Origin: Cladocopium goreaui
Lineage: Eukaryota > Sar > Dinophyceae > Suessiales > Symbiodiniaceae
Length of the DNA: 64,000 nt
Reading direction: 5' to 3'
Assembly (NCBI GenBank): GCA_947184155.2
Contig: CAMXCT020006759.1
Coordinates: 62,001-126,000 of the forward strand
Positions 1 through 12,115 of the stretch are shown piece after piece. Positions within the stretch are counted from its first letter, which is position 1, and each line of letters begins with the position of its first letter. The notes beneath the pieces were generated by a model, which saw only the letters and a program-made list of their open reading frames with translations, was not told the DNA's origin and ran no database searches. The translations under genes were made by a program, and so were the position numbers.

Positions 1-488
1 CATTTTTGGACACATCTTCTGATGTCATGTTTTTTTCCACGCTGCGATGCAGCAACACCCGTGGAAGCTGTCACTGCCACCTGGGAGACAAACATCCTGA
101 CCACTGGATTGGTTCCGTTGTCTCCCGAAAACCATGGTTCTTCCATGTTGCTGCCATTTGGTTTCATGGCTTTGAAACTATTATTATCCAGAATATCCTG
201 GAACTGCGGAGTTTCAAAGTAAGGTGTGGGTTTCCTGGAAATTGTCCCTTCTGCATATGATCTGATAAATTGGATTCCAAAGAGAAATGAACTCGACATG
301 TCAAAATCAAAAGCTTAAAGCTTCAAACGCTGCATGAGAGCAGGAGGCGTGAGTCAGCAAACCATAAGGCTTTGAGCAATCCTGTCTTAGATGGATTCAA
401 AATGGGAATATAACATGACATGGCATCACACAACATAACATCAAATCAACAACAATGCATGGGAATTTCTTGCCCCATGTCGGCTTTC
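1..488. other. non-coding stretch, probable intron
   Basis: I see no convincing exon or repeat here. On the minus strand it follows the second PIF1-like exon, so it is probably the next intron of that gene, with further helicase exons beyond the left edge. Open frames here are short and low in coding character. Confidence 0.4.
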
Positions 489-1434
489 CCTGGCCTGTTC
501 TGGGAAACGTTGCTCCAGCTCCTGTATGAGGTACCGAAGCAAAAAACTTTTCCTTGGTCCAGCAGCAGATTGCTTTAGATCATCGATGATATTCTTGGAG
601 CTGGCGAGCAACAAACAACAATAGAATTGGGATGTTGACCAACAAAGTGCCAAGAAAAAGAGAGACATCCCGCATGGCAACAACCAGCCCAATTACATGG
701 TAAGCACCAATCTGGCCACTCGGTCCAAACCACGGGTGTCATGGACGACATTGGACCTTCACTACCGGGTTTGCACTTCAAATTTTCAGCAATTGCGCTT
801 CCATTTCAGGTCTATTCTCCAGGTGCGGTGCAATATTGCATTGAAATAGTTGAAATAAGTGAAACTCTACACTCTACACATAGCCCTGATAGTTGGAGCA
901 AGGTCCTGAAAAAAAGGGACTCGTCTCAAGGTGAAACAAAAGATTGATTTCTGTGAAGCCTAAACGAAGAAACCTAGTCACGAATAGTACAATGACACAT
1001 CAGTGGTTGATGTGTGGTCACAAAGCATGTTGAAAAAACAAAGAAACTTGGACGGTGGCAGAGCCAAAAACCACCAAGGAAAAACGGCCACCACATACCG
1101 AGATGTGTCTGTGCCAAAAGGTCTGGTCCTTCGCGGCTTTGTACTTTAGTGAATTGATGTGAATTGACTGCTGGATGTCAATGGATTATAATAACACATA
1201 TTACCTACTTAGCGATCTATAAATATCTATAACATCTTATACATACCCAGTTTTGAATGAGTTTTGATCACTTCCTCACTTCAATTCTCCATGGCCAGAG
1301 CCCCTGGCCAAAAAACACCTGCCGAGTTTCCCGGTTCCAGCTGCGCCTGTGAGGAAGAGATTCTCTCCTCGCAAGGCCCTCCGCGCAGCGTCTTGCTGCT
1401 CGGCCGTGAGGTGCTCAAAGAGGATGGGCTCCTC
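489..1434 (-). CDS. PIF1-like DNA helicase, two exons (partial gene)
   Basis: Two minus-strand exons, 1434-1331 and 552-489, encode the N-terminal helicase core of a PIF1-type 5'-3' DNA helicase. The first carries the family's opening motif (LTAEQQDAARRAL) and then FLTGAAGTG, the start of the Walker A loop. The second supplies the K and S that complete GxGKS and continues FLLRYLIQELEQRFPEQ, the expected following helix. The Walker A motif is restored only if the intron starts with GA (ACCGG|GAAACT) and ends CAAG|G. A second GA-type donor may close exon 2 (CCAGG|GAAAG). Acceptor of the first exon is CTCCAG|GAG. The 778-nt intron holds no other exon I can see. PIF1 helicases unwind DNA in nuclei or mitochondria; compartment is not visible here. 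The remaining helicase motifs must lie left of the window. Family call is fairly safe; exact ends are inferred. Confidence 0.6.
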
Positions 1435-2800
1435 CTGGAGAACATGGGGAATTCCGACCGGAAATCTGGAAATCCTGGAACTGAAGGCCTGGAACTGAAG
1501 GGGGGAAATCCCCGAAATCATGGGAAAATCCCGAATAAAGAGAGGTTTTGATAGGAAAATCAAAGCAGCAATCATCTATAAATGGGAATACAAATCACCA
1601 ATCATAAGCGATCATGAGAATTAGCCAACCAGACATTGACTCCACCCGAATATGGGACGTTTTCATCAACATGGGCATTTAAGAGACACACAAGGGAGCT
1701 TTCATTGTTGGGTTCTTGGTACCTAGCCAATGTGTACAACTGGAGAATGGGGATTGAACATGATTGAACATCAAAAGCGTTGATGTTCCGAAATGGATTT
1801 GGGGCCAAATTGGCCTCTCCAACAAAGGAATGGGTTGTAAGATGTTGTAAGGATATCTACTGGGTTTCGGGTCAAGACTTTGGTAAATTGCGGAAAGCCA
1901 GAAGTGGCTGAAGCGATGGGAAACTGCGGGAGATGGGGCACTTTACCAGGCTTTTGGGCCGATGCATTGGGAGCAAAGCCGCAGGTTGACGCAAGGCAAC
2001 AAATAGACCGGTTTTTGGAGTCTCCAAGTTTTTTTTACTTACCCAATCTACATTAGTTGTATAATGTTGTATATTGGGCAAGCTCAGTTTTTTCGTATTT
2101 CCTAAATCTTACACGGTTTCTCTCCTTCACATGAGGACCATCTTCCTGAACCATCTCTTCGCCGCCTCAGTAACCAATTGAACATGGCTGGCGATGTCCA
2201 CTGGTCTATGGTCAGAAAACTAGTACCATCCAAGAATAATTTAGACCATTATTTACCATATATTCTTTGACGTTGTAAAAAAATGGGGTTACCCGGGTTG
2301 CCCTCTCAATCATCCAGACGGATCTTGGGACGATTTAGGACATCATTGCGGCTGGCTGAGATTCCTACTCTCTTCTGCCACACGAGAGCGAATCCTGCGA
2401 GACGGAGGCAGAAAGGTTTGCTTTCACTTTCTCTGCCGTGCATGAAGGTCTTTGAATGTCTTTGATATGCCTTCAACACAACGCCGAATTCGATTCCGAC
2501 CCTTGGTCAAATTTCAACTGTTCAAACCCATATGGAGACTCCCTCGTCTAAATATATCCCTGTATAATATACAATAGTATAAGTAGCAGCTTGTGTATTG
2601 CCTTCTGTTTACCTACCAATTGAGTCATGAAAAATACCCGTATCCCATCCCTTTATATTGGCCGGTTCGTACATACTCCTGTTATGGCTCAGTGCATCCA
2701 ACTTTTTCACCAGTACAACTCCTGCAACCAATCAACAGAGGTATTTTTAGTCGCTCAATCGGTATCTTTGGCACTACTCATTTCGTGAGTTGATTCTTCA
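1435..2800. other. non-coding stretch
   Basis: AT-rich sequence upstream (minus sense) of the PIF1-like exons. Frames are open for at most about 70 codons and none shows convincing exon borders. Probably intron or intergenic DNA. Confidence 0.35.
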
Positions 2801-2801
2801 A

Positions 2802-2889
2802 TGGATTGGTTGAAGGGAACATCTGCAGGAAACACCCGCTTTTGGTAAAAGCCATGTGGTTTTCTGCTGGTTTTCCCTCAAACCCATGC
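2802..2889. repeat. MITE-like inverted repeat, family 4
   Basis: Starts TGGATTGGTTGAAGGGAA and ends with a diverged inverse (GTTTTCCCTCAAACCCA), giving an imperfect hairpin of about 88 bp. Two related copies lie at 53381-53478 and 57912-58000, and a half copy near 24.01 kb. The shared ends and length suggest a small non-autonomous element family. Confidence 0.5.
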
Positions 2890-2914
2890 ATCAATTCCAT
2901 TAATTGATTCTCTT

Positions 2915-3010
2915 CCAGGGCAGCTCTCCTCCTGCCACGTTTCTTCCAGCTCTGCCCACGAGGAGCTCTCCGTGGTTTTCGCGAAGCTCGTTTCGGCCGT
3001 GCAGCTTTGG
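2915..3010 (-). CDS. candidate exon, frame unresolved
   Basis: A GC-rich island open in all three minus-strand frames. One frame reads basic (KPRRAPRGQSWKKRG), another acidic and helical (SSWAELEETWQEES). AG acceptors flank it and a GA-type donor (GGCAG|GAGG) is possible. It lies between the coiled-coil exons and the PIF1-like exons on the same strand, so it may belong to that gene. I cannot choose the frame or name a family. Confidence 0.2.
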
Positions 3011-3089
3011 CCATGGCAATGACTGGCGATTTAGTTTTTTGGAACCACACGGGTTAGTAAAAAATGGGACAGGTCTGCCCAATGTATGA

Positions 3090-6000
3090 CTATTCTGTAG
3101 GGTTTATGTATATTTGTTGTTAGTCTATGGGGGAATATGCAGATTTATGGCTATTGATAATAGCGAATATTTCGATAAGTTCTCTATATATATATATAAT
3201 TAATTATAATTTATAATTATATATTTGTAGAATATTCATTGAATACTGCATTGTTATCAGTGTTGACCAGTGGATTTTGGGGTATCTCGTTGTGGACAAA
3301 CCCATGTATTGACGGATAACTGACATGTGCAGCTAGCAAATGTGATCGAATATGGATGCCAATCATGACATCATCATCTTATTTCTTCTCTATCATTCGA
3401 AGATCTTCGGTCACTTGCAGCTGCTTGAAGTGTTTATGCATGTTTATGCTGCATTTTGGGAATCCTCAAGTCTCTGTCTTCCTGCACGTACAAGGGCCCT
3501 TCTGTCATGTTTTTTTTTCGTTCAGCTCTTAACTCATCTGTCGGTCATGTTTCCTTTCCAGGTGCCCCTGGAGCCAAGACCATAGGATCCCATAGGCCGG
3601 AGCTAAGCGAATGGTGGACCGGTCAATATAAAGGAAAAGATGGTTTGGTCCTAAGATAAGGTACAATGCCTCAAAATGCAATGGCCTAAACTTGAAACCA
3701 GTTTTAAACATCATTTTATCCCTAAATGAATATCAACTCAGACGCAGCTGGCGCAGCAAGCAACGCAACCGTTTCCTGGCAGCCGATCATGTGGACGTCA
3801 AATCACATCCTGCGCTGGCATGTCGAAGTTGGGAATCTGCAGAATCCAAACCAAAGGGAATGTAGGGAATCAATACAAACATCCCAACCAAATCAATTTA
3901 GACAAGTTGTTGCCATCCAGACATCAAGATAGATCTGATTGGCCGGATCTGGGTGGGTCCCATTCAGAAGAGACTTGCAAAGCCAGTCGAATTCCAGGCC
4001 CGCAGTGGGCTCATTCCGCGCTCAGAATCAGCATGGCATAGCAGTTCCGCTGCACATGGGCGGTGGTCATTGGGATATCCAATAAAAGTCAATAAAGATT
4101 GATGGTGAAACAGTGAAAAACTCAAAAACGACCTAACTATCAAAAATCTGTAGGTTGGGGGCCTCAAATTTTGACATAGCTTCATCGTTGGATCACGTGC
4201 GGCCATGCCAATGAGGGAATTCCAACTACAGGAGGGTGACTGGTCAGCCTGCAGGGAGGAGCCAAGGAAATAATGCTCCAAGGTTGAAGGATTGTGCAAA
4301 GCCACAGCCTAGTTGCCTCATAGAGATTGGTATTAATTATTATATATTATTAATTACAATCGTAACATGTCAACAGGAATTTATGCCAATAGAGAACTGG
4401 TCCACCCAGAATCTGCTTCATGAAGGTGCTTTAACCTCTCTCACCATGTTGGCATCCTGCAATTGCACAATGCATATTAAATATATTAACAACTAAACAT
4501 AGTGCGAACATGCCCACTTGCCAATTTGCATTGACAGCTCAACAGGGATACAGACTTGAGAGCATTCCGGGTTCTCACAACGCGTGGCCAACTTGAGCAA
4601 GGCAACCAATTAATCCCATACACTCAATAAATCCGAAATACCGTCCGGCACCCTCGAATAAACAAATCCGGTACCAAAGCAGGGTTTTCTGAGAGTATCT
4701 AGTATTTTGTGTTCTGGATCCGAATGAAAGTGTTCAAAGGTAGGCTTCATGGGGTCTATACTTCCTGGGTTCCTACTGTATGAGGTCATCAAAAACAGAC
4801 TGATTGTCCAGTCACACCACAACTGTCTTTAAAAGTTCTGTACTGGCACTTGCCTGAGAAGAGAGCAAGTTGTGGCGACGGGAGACCCCCTTCAAACAAG
4901 AGTGACCCATTCCGGATGATGTCCTGACATGAGAAAAATATGTCCAGACAATCAGATAGTAGGTATCATGGACCTTTTGGTTGTTGATGGGGGGTAAACT
5001 TGGAAACCCACCCTATTTACATCAGTTTACCAACAAGAAAACTTCTTGCAATCAGAGCCAGGCAGCTTGACAGCAGTCTAGCAGTCAACATTCCCCATTT
5101 CTAGTTGATTCTCCTTTCAAAAATCCGAATTGTCCACCAAAAATCACTTCCAAAATGCCGAGAAATTAGAAAAAAATGGGGAGATTCTCCCTACCCTTCA
5201 GTTGGGGCATGGCCCACCGCATTTCTGCCGTAATTTCTGCTGTCAGGTGGAGCAGAATGGTCCTGCGCTGCAGAATGGATACCCCAGGATACCCCCATAC
5301 TGCTAGCTATGGTGCTGGTATATCCACGTATGTCCATAGCGTATATCATTTACCCAAAACAAGTATGACCTAAATGTAGATCGTATCATGGAGCATATGG
5401 GAAAGATTTGCTAGTTGGTTCAGTATTGCCTACCAGGACAATCGGTTGCGAAAAACTAGTTGGTTCAATTCTACGTTTTCGTCGTTTGTTTTTTTGAATA
5501 TGGTCAAACACCAAACATGGGGTAAAATTCGGATAATGAATTTCGAGTTGAGGTCGACGGGAATCCGAGTGTGGTTGTCTACTACCCAAGGGCTTCCAGT
5601 ATGTGTCCGTGATCAACAAACTGCCCAAAACGTTGGAGTAGATCGTCATTTACAATCAGTATGTTGTCAGTATGCGATTTATCTTTCATTGTGTAGACCA
5701 CACATTGTCCAAATATATTATACTGGTACTATATGTGGATCCAAAGGCACTGTTATGGTCCATTTGATCGGGAAACCACCCAGGACAGGGCCTTCTGTCT
5801 TGTGCGGGCAGTGGCGGGGTAGCAGAGTCCTGTCTAGCAGAGTCTCTTGGGTCAGCAAAATTCATCAAAGGATTAGGTCAGCTTCAGCAAAAATTTGAAG
5901 AGTGGAACTGAGTGGAATTTAATCAGTGGTGAAATTCGGTTTCGGATTGGTTTCCAACTATAGAGAAGAGTGAAATTGAGATGCCTTGGATGTTGACAAC

Positions 6001-7030
6001 AGGATCGTGCATAGGGTAAGCTGATGTCTTGCAAACACGCCAAACAGCATACTGGAAGAATCTTGAGTGAATAGTTGATCATGTTGATCCCACGTTGATG
6101 CCTCTGTGGCTGCAAAGCTGCTTGGCGCATAGCCGGCCTCGAATGTTCAGCCGGTAAGCGGTAAGCGGTAAGCATGACAAATTCGCTGAAAGTGACTTGA
6201 AACCCTGATCCTCTCTCCAGTCTTCCGTCCAACTCGAGGAACATCACAGAGTCATATCCATTCATAGATAATTTATATTTGTTTCCATCAAACACGGTGA
6301 TTGTCCGTCATGTTTGATTGCCAGCAAGATCAGAAGGGAAGGTCCTGTTTCAGCAGCTGTACAATTCCATGTGCTGTTCCTGCCACACGGCTCCCGGCAC
6401 GCCACAAGCACAGACGAAACTGGTGATGTCCTGGGAGGAGACCATTCCAGATCATCAAGCTACCTGCTCATGTTGTTGTTAGGAATCATCCAAGTAGATG
6501 AAAGTAGTACAAGTGTCGTTTAAGCAACCATATCTGTACATCTCGTTCTGATTACTCATTATATCCCGCGATATCCCCAGTTTCATTCCCATTATCTTCC
6601 AATGAATATCCCAGTAATTCCCATTGTATCCCTACCAAATCTCATTAAATCCCATGAAATCCTCAATATCATGAGGTCCCCAGAAACGCTGCTGGGCTCC
6701 TGCACTCCACCGCCACCACTGGTGGACGCTCGGGCCGGCCTTGAGGCTCCTGGCCACATGCTGTCGATGCTGAGACAACGTGCTAGTGGTCTATCTATAT
6801 TATCGAAGGAAGTTTAGAAGAAGAAAGAAGATCAAGAAGAGAAAGAGTGCAGCTCTGCACTCAACTTTCCAGTTTTGAAGGAAGTCTCGCAGAATTGTCT
6901 TGTTTTTGATGTTGTCAAGTTCGAAAATTGAGGAAGTCTCGCAGACTTGCTGCGTTTTCAAGCTTGCAGGTAGACAGACAAGACAGACGGCAGACAAACA
7001 GATAGATAGACAGATAGATAGATAGATACC
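3090..7030. other. mainly non-coding; weak exon candidates
   Basis: Mostly AT-rich sequence. Three GC-richer minus-strand islands could be exons but lack decisive borders: about 5203-5270 (reads LQRRTILLHLTAEITAEMRW), 6110-6235 (contains a GCGGTAA triplicate at 6150-6175) and 6690-6790. Around 4000-4060 a further island is open but frame-ambiguous. From about 6960 a GATA/GACA microsatellite leads into the trinucleotide-rich block. Nothing here is named with confidence. Confidence 0.3.
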
Positions 7031-7690
7031 GGTAGGTAGACAATTAATACAACTACAACTACCACTACCACTACACTACACTACTGCTACAGCTACAAAT
7101 ACAAATATACTACGCTACATTAACTACACTAATTACCCCGCACTAAACTAATTACATCTAATTACACTACACTACGCCAATTACAATAACAACTGCAACA
7201 ACAACTACCACCACAACTACAATTACAACTACACTACACTGATTACACTGCAGCACACTACAACTACAAATACAACTACAACTACAACCACACTACATTA
7301 CACAACACTACGCTACACTGATTACATTGCATTACACTACAGCTACAATGCTACAATGCTACAACTACAGCTGCAGCTGCAACTGCAACTACAACTACAA
7401 CTACCACTACATTACACTACACTACACTAATTACACTGCGCTACACTACACCTGCAACTACACTACCTTACACTAGACTACACTACACTATTCCACACTA
7501 CACTACACAACACTACACGACATTACAGTGCGCTACACTACACGAATTACACCACACCACGACTACAACTGCAAGTGCACTTGCAAATACACTAATTGCA
7601 CTACATTACGGCTACAGCTCCGCTACACTACAACTACAGCTACAACTGCAACTACAACTACAGCTGCACTACACCACACTACATCCAGCA
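7031..7690. repeat. degenerate CTACAA/ACTACA repeat block
   Basis: About 650 bp of CTACAACTA, ACTACACTA and related 5-6-base words in irregular order, preceded by a GATA/GACA tract. It reads as Thr/Tyr/Asn-rich in any frame, which is a by-product of the repeat. No gene is implied. Confidence 0.85.
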
Positions 7691-9595
7691 GTTGTGGTAA
7701 GGTGACCACTGCAGCCATTGCAACCATTCCAAAAAACACAACTCCAACCACCTGTCGGTCCATTAGTGGATTCGCTCTGTCATACGTGATTCACAACAAC
7801 CAACCTCTCCTATAGGTTTCCTATTTTTGAAACTTCCGCCACCGCCTTGTGAGGTACTACTGGTATATCTATAGAATTTAATATATATATATATAATTAA
7901 TGAATCGTATATCATGTATAATATCTACGTATATATAATGAATATTAATGAATATCATCTATATATATATATCATCTATATACAGTATTATAATGTATTA
8001 TATATATATATAAACCAAAGATGTATATCAGTACAGTATGGGACCAACATGGCACGCCTGGATCCTGGGTGGTCGGGCACCATGGAGCTTCGGAGGCCTT
8101 GGACCTTCAAACATGGTCATTGAAGGGGAATTCATGGAATTAATGGGGTTTAATGGGGATATTTTACGGGAATTGAATGGAATGATATAATGCGATTAAA
8201 CCCCAAACCTGTCAGTAATGGAATTTAATTCGATTTAATGGGGTTTAGTGGGGATATAATGGGAATTTTACTGACTAATTAATGGGATGATATAATTGGA
8301 TTTCAAACGTGGCTGGCTGGGAAATCCCCAAAACTGCAGGCTTTCAAAGCTTTCTAGCTGGGAAGATGAACAAACAAAATGGTGGATTTATGTGGATTTC
8401 CCAGCACGCCACGTTTGATTACCAGCAGGTAACTATTGTGGTAACTATCCAACATAGTGATTGAACATGATTTAGTTGGATTTAATGGGATATGAATGGG
8501 ATCTACTTGGATATCAAACAGTGCTGGGAAATCCCCGGACCAAATGAGCATTTCAACGGGATTTCATCCTGTAGAAACATAGGGGAATTGTCCATGGCCA
8601 TGTTTGATTACCAGCTTCTCCAGTGGTTAATGTGTGTATGTTCATGAAGCCTGGTGAACAAGACAACAGGTCCATGAACTGGGATTAGTTTTTAAGTGGG
8701 TTGCAACCCCACTTACTAGCCAGTGGCGATATTTGTACAAGTTGGAAGCAATCGTTGTTTATTTGAGTTAATGAAGAACAGATCCAAACAAAAAAAATGA
8801 AAAAACAACCTTGATGTCCTTTACAGCCATATTCTGTAGACAGACTATCCATAAAGCCGCTTGTCCAATGCATCTAGAGTGGGCATGACAGAAAAAGAAA
8901 TGCAGCTGTGTTATTTTGCTTGGGTAAATGTACTGTCAGCACAAACCATGTCTTGAAAACATGTTTTTGTGCGATGATGCTACATTATTGAAATCTAGTC
9001 TTTGGATGTCTTTGGGATTGGGATGTTGTCGGTCGGGGCTTTTGAGATTACCTTTTGGCCAATGCAGGTTTGAGTGGCCAACATCGCCAAATCGACACAT
9101 GGCCATTGCCACAGGAATGACCTGGTGGCTTGCGACCTTTGCAAAACTTGTAGTCTCAACGTTTACCCCCCTTTCAAAATTGATTTGGTGTCCTATGTGT
9201 CCTTCAACCTTTTTATAAAATCCATTTCCCCCCCTGGCCAAACTTAAGATTTATTAAAATGCTGTATAATGGTCGTGTATCAACCTTTTGTTAATTTTCA
9301 TTTTCCCCCCTCCGCTAAAATCACCCCAAAATTCTTTTTCTGGGATCTGACATTTTGATGATTTTCAAGATAACTTTATAATAGCCGTTATTCTCCTGTC
9401 CTATGACCTTGTCTTACCACCCCCTCTTCCCACTGTTCAAAATGAATTTGGCGATCTTCACTTTGCAACATAGGGGGGTGCTAGGAAAAACCACTGATAG
9501 AATTATTAATTTTGGAGCTAAGACACTCAGGAAAATAATCTGGCGGTACCAAGGGGGATTATCCGAATCGTTTGAATCCAAACTGGTTGATTCTG
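7691..9595. other. non-coding stretch
   Basis: AT-rich sequence with TATA-type microsatellite near 7870-8010 and repeated AATGGGATT-like words at 8125-8310. Open frames at 8928-9241 occur on both strands and show no exon borders I trust. Probably intron or intergenic. Confidence 0.35.
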
Positions 9596-9599
9596 GGGA

Positions 9600-9695
9600 C
9601 CACACTTGGCAGACCTGGAGTCGATGGCGTTGGTGGCGTTTCGAAGCTGTGCCAAGAAGTGGGTGTGAGTGTCTTGCAGTCAAAGCTCCTGAGGT
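9600..9695 (-). CDS. candidate exon
   Basis: A GC-rich minus-strand island bounded by CTCAG|GAG upstream and CTCCAG|GTCT downstream, a canonical acceptor and donor pair. Two frames stay open (one reads SFDCKTLTPTSWHSFETPP). It lies downstream of the coiled-coil chain on the same strand. No family is recognised and the frame is not fixed. Confidence 0.25.
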
Positions 9696-10524
9696 GAGAG
9701 TCAGGTGACAAGTGCATGAAGTGCCCCACAAGAAGATGGAAAGGCAATATCATCGAAATAAGAGGGAATAACATTTCGATTTGAGGGCCCCTTATGGGCA
9801 CATGACATTTTAATTGGCTCAACCAGCTCAAGCACTCACGATTCAGCAGGTGGTTTTGCGCAAATTGTTATGAATGTGGGTAGATGGATTAGCCGCTATA
9901 ACCCACGAATTTACCGCTTCTCCAGGGGAAGATCTCAGTACAACGTTCGGACCATACTACTTAGAATCTGACCACTATACCAAGCATCTTTTAGCTATCC
10001 CAATTGTGGGTAGTCAGAAGTCATACTCAAAATGTGTTAGATGCAGCTATTGTAGTCCCTTGTTCTCGCTAGCGAGTACTTAAACCCATTTTAACTCGCT
10101 TCAACTCCATTTCCCATAGGCTCCATGGTGCTGGTGCTGGTAGATCTACTAGCATTTACGCCGGCTATGGCCAAATGTCGGCGACGATCGCAACTACATA
10201 ATACCAGCACCATAGAGCATATAGGATTTATATGGATTTATATATATATACATACATAGGTCGGCTTGTCCAAAAATAGAGTAGCTCAAAATCCATTATC
10301 ATGTTTCCCAGCGTCCTGGAACCACGCTAAGGTGAACTGAACGCGGCTCCACTGTAGATGGAAGCAAAGTGGAAAAAACGTTCAAATTGCTATACAAAAT
10401 GGATCAAAATGGGGTATCCCCCATTTTCGGACAAACCCAGATTTGATTGTGGGTATCCAACTATGTCCCATTACATCCCAAGTTTGGACATTATAATTGC
10501 AATAATCATCCTCATTGTAGCCAC

Positions 10525-10640
10525 CATGGTAGGATCTCTCCTTCCCAATGCGTTGCTCCTGGGAGTTCCCGGCTGCGGGTGCTGCGCAGTTGCTGGCTCG
10601 GGCCAGAAGCTCCTGTTGAGCTGCGGATTGGTGTCTGAGA
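10525..10640 (-). CDS. candidate exon of coiled-coil gene
   Basis: Minus-strand island after a pyrimidine-rich acceptor (CTTCTCAG|A). The preferred frame reads QSAAQQELLARASNCAAPAA and ends near a GA-type donor (GGGAAG|GAGAG). The helical, Gln/Ala-rich character fits the upstream exons at 12.1-16.8 kb. Another frame is also open, so the reading is tentative. Confidence 0.3.
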
Positions 10641-11539
10641 AGAGGTTATACAAATTGGTTTGCGGGGGATACCCATAATGGGGATACCAGGATACTACAC
10701 GAAACCTATATTTATCAAGTACAATGGGATGGGATAGGGATATTTTTCAATGGTTCAGGGCTCAGTATGCTCAGTTCATGTCCCAGGTGAGCCATGTTCT
10801 AAATGTCTTACATCCTGGCACCAAATAAGGAAATGCTTACGCCATTGCTTACGTTTTGCTTACGCACCACAGTTTTGCTTAACATGAACACAAGGGTTTA
10901 GAACGTGGCTCAGGTGTCAATGTGATATTGGTGTCTCTGAGTACTCGTCGCAGCATCCATTCTGTTCACAGCTAAGGATGACCGTAGCAAAACTCTGGAG
11001 ATCAGGCTTGATGGGTAAATCATCTAGACTCCAGCGCGATTTTCCAACAAACCATGTTTGACCGGGTTGTATAATTAGTCTGAAATAGTGCAACGGTGTA
11101 CACCGATTACTGCATGGATAGTCTATAGTGGAAACACATCCCAAAATGATTCCATTGATCGATGGAGGAATCAATAGTCTACATTATCTCCAATCCCGTA
11201 GTGTTTTGTTATTTTTTCACACTGAAGTTAGAAGTTGTCATAAATGGGCAGGAAATCCAATTCTTAGGCAAAACCATCATCCCAATAAGTGATTTGATAA
11301 TAAACATATAAATATGTCCAAATATTATGCCAATTCCGCAACGAAATCTCTAAGCCATAAAAAATACCCCTACCCTATCCAACGATACTGGCTGCTTAAT
11401 GGGTATCCCTATCATGGGTTTTCCTTGAAAATCATCAATATGCTCCCCTAATAGTAATCATCATAGTCATTCTAAGATTGAACATGATAAGCCATGGATT
11501 CTTAGCCAATGAAGGCGGCCCCAGGTCACCAACTCACCC

Positions 11540-11650
11540 AGTCCTTGGCGTCCCCAGCTGTGGCGCTACACCGCGCAGCTCAGGGGCTTCCGTGGCTGCT
11601 GCCCGTGGCAAGCGTGCTGCACGTTGGGGTTCTGGTGTGAAGGAGCCAGG
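11540..11650 (-). CDS. candidate exon
   Basis: Minus-strand GC island that ends at a textbook donor (GACTGG|GTGAGT). One frame reads PEPQRAARLPRAAATEAPEL. A different frame is needed to stay in phase with the exon at 12116-12223, so either the acceptor or the frame is not yet right. Probable exon, unresolved reading. Confidence 0.3.
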
Positions 11651-12115
11651 CCGAGGAACCTGGGTCGCTGGGTCGTGTTGGGTAAGCCATGGGCCAGTTG
11701 TTGGGATACCCATGGATACCCCACTTACATGGACTTACTAACCGTTTTAACCATGGGCACTAACAAGTACCAAGTGGGAGGATCCTCCACTTCCCGAAAT
11801 ACGAGTCAAAAAATTGTTGTGTCGATTGTGATCATCGTTACAGGATGCAAAAATGTGGAAAATAAAGAATGATACCAATTTTGACCAATATGTGTGACAC
11901 AAGTGATACCTGTACAGCTTGTTGGGGATGATTTCTGGAATCATTCTTGGCATCAGATTTGGGTACCCCATGCAGAAAGGATGCCGAGTGGCCTCACCAA
12001 AAAGTTCCAAATAGGTGTGGGTCAGTCCGCCCATATGTGAGCACGCTTCATTTCCGACTGGCCATCATATCTGTGGTGTTTCTTCCACCAGAATCGCCAA
12101 TGGCATCCGAGGCAC

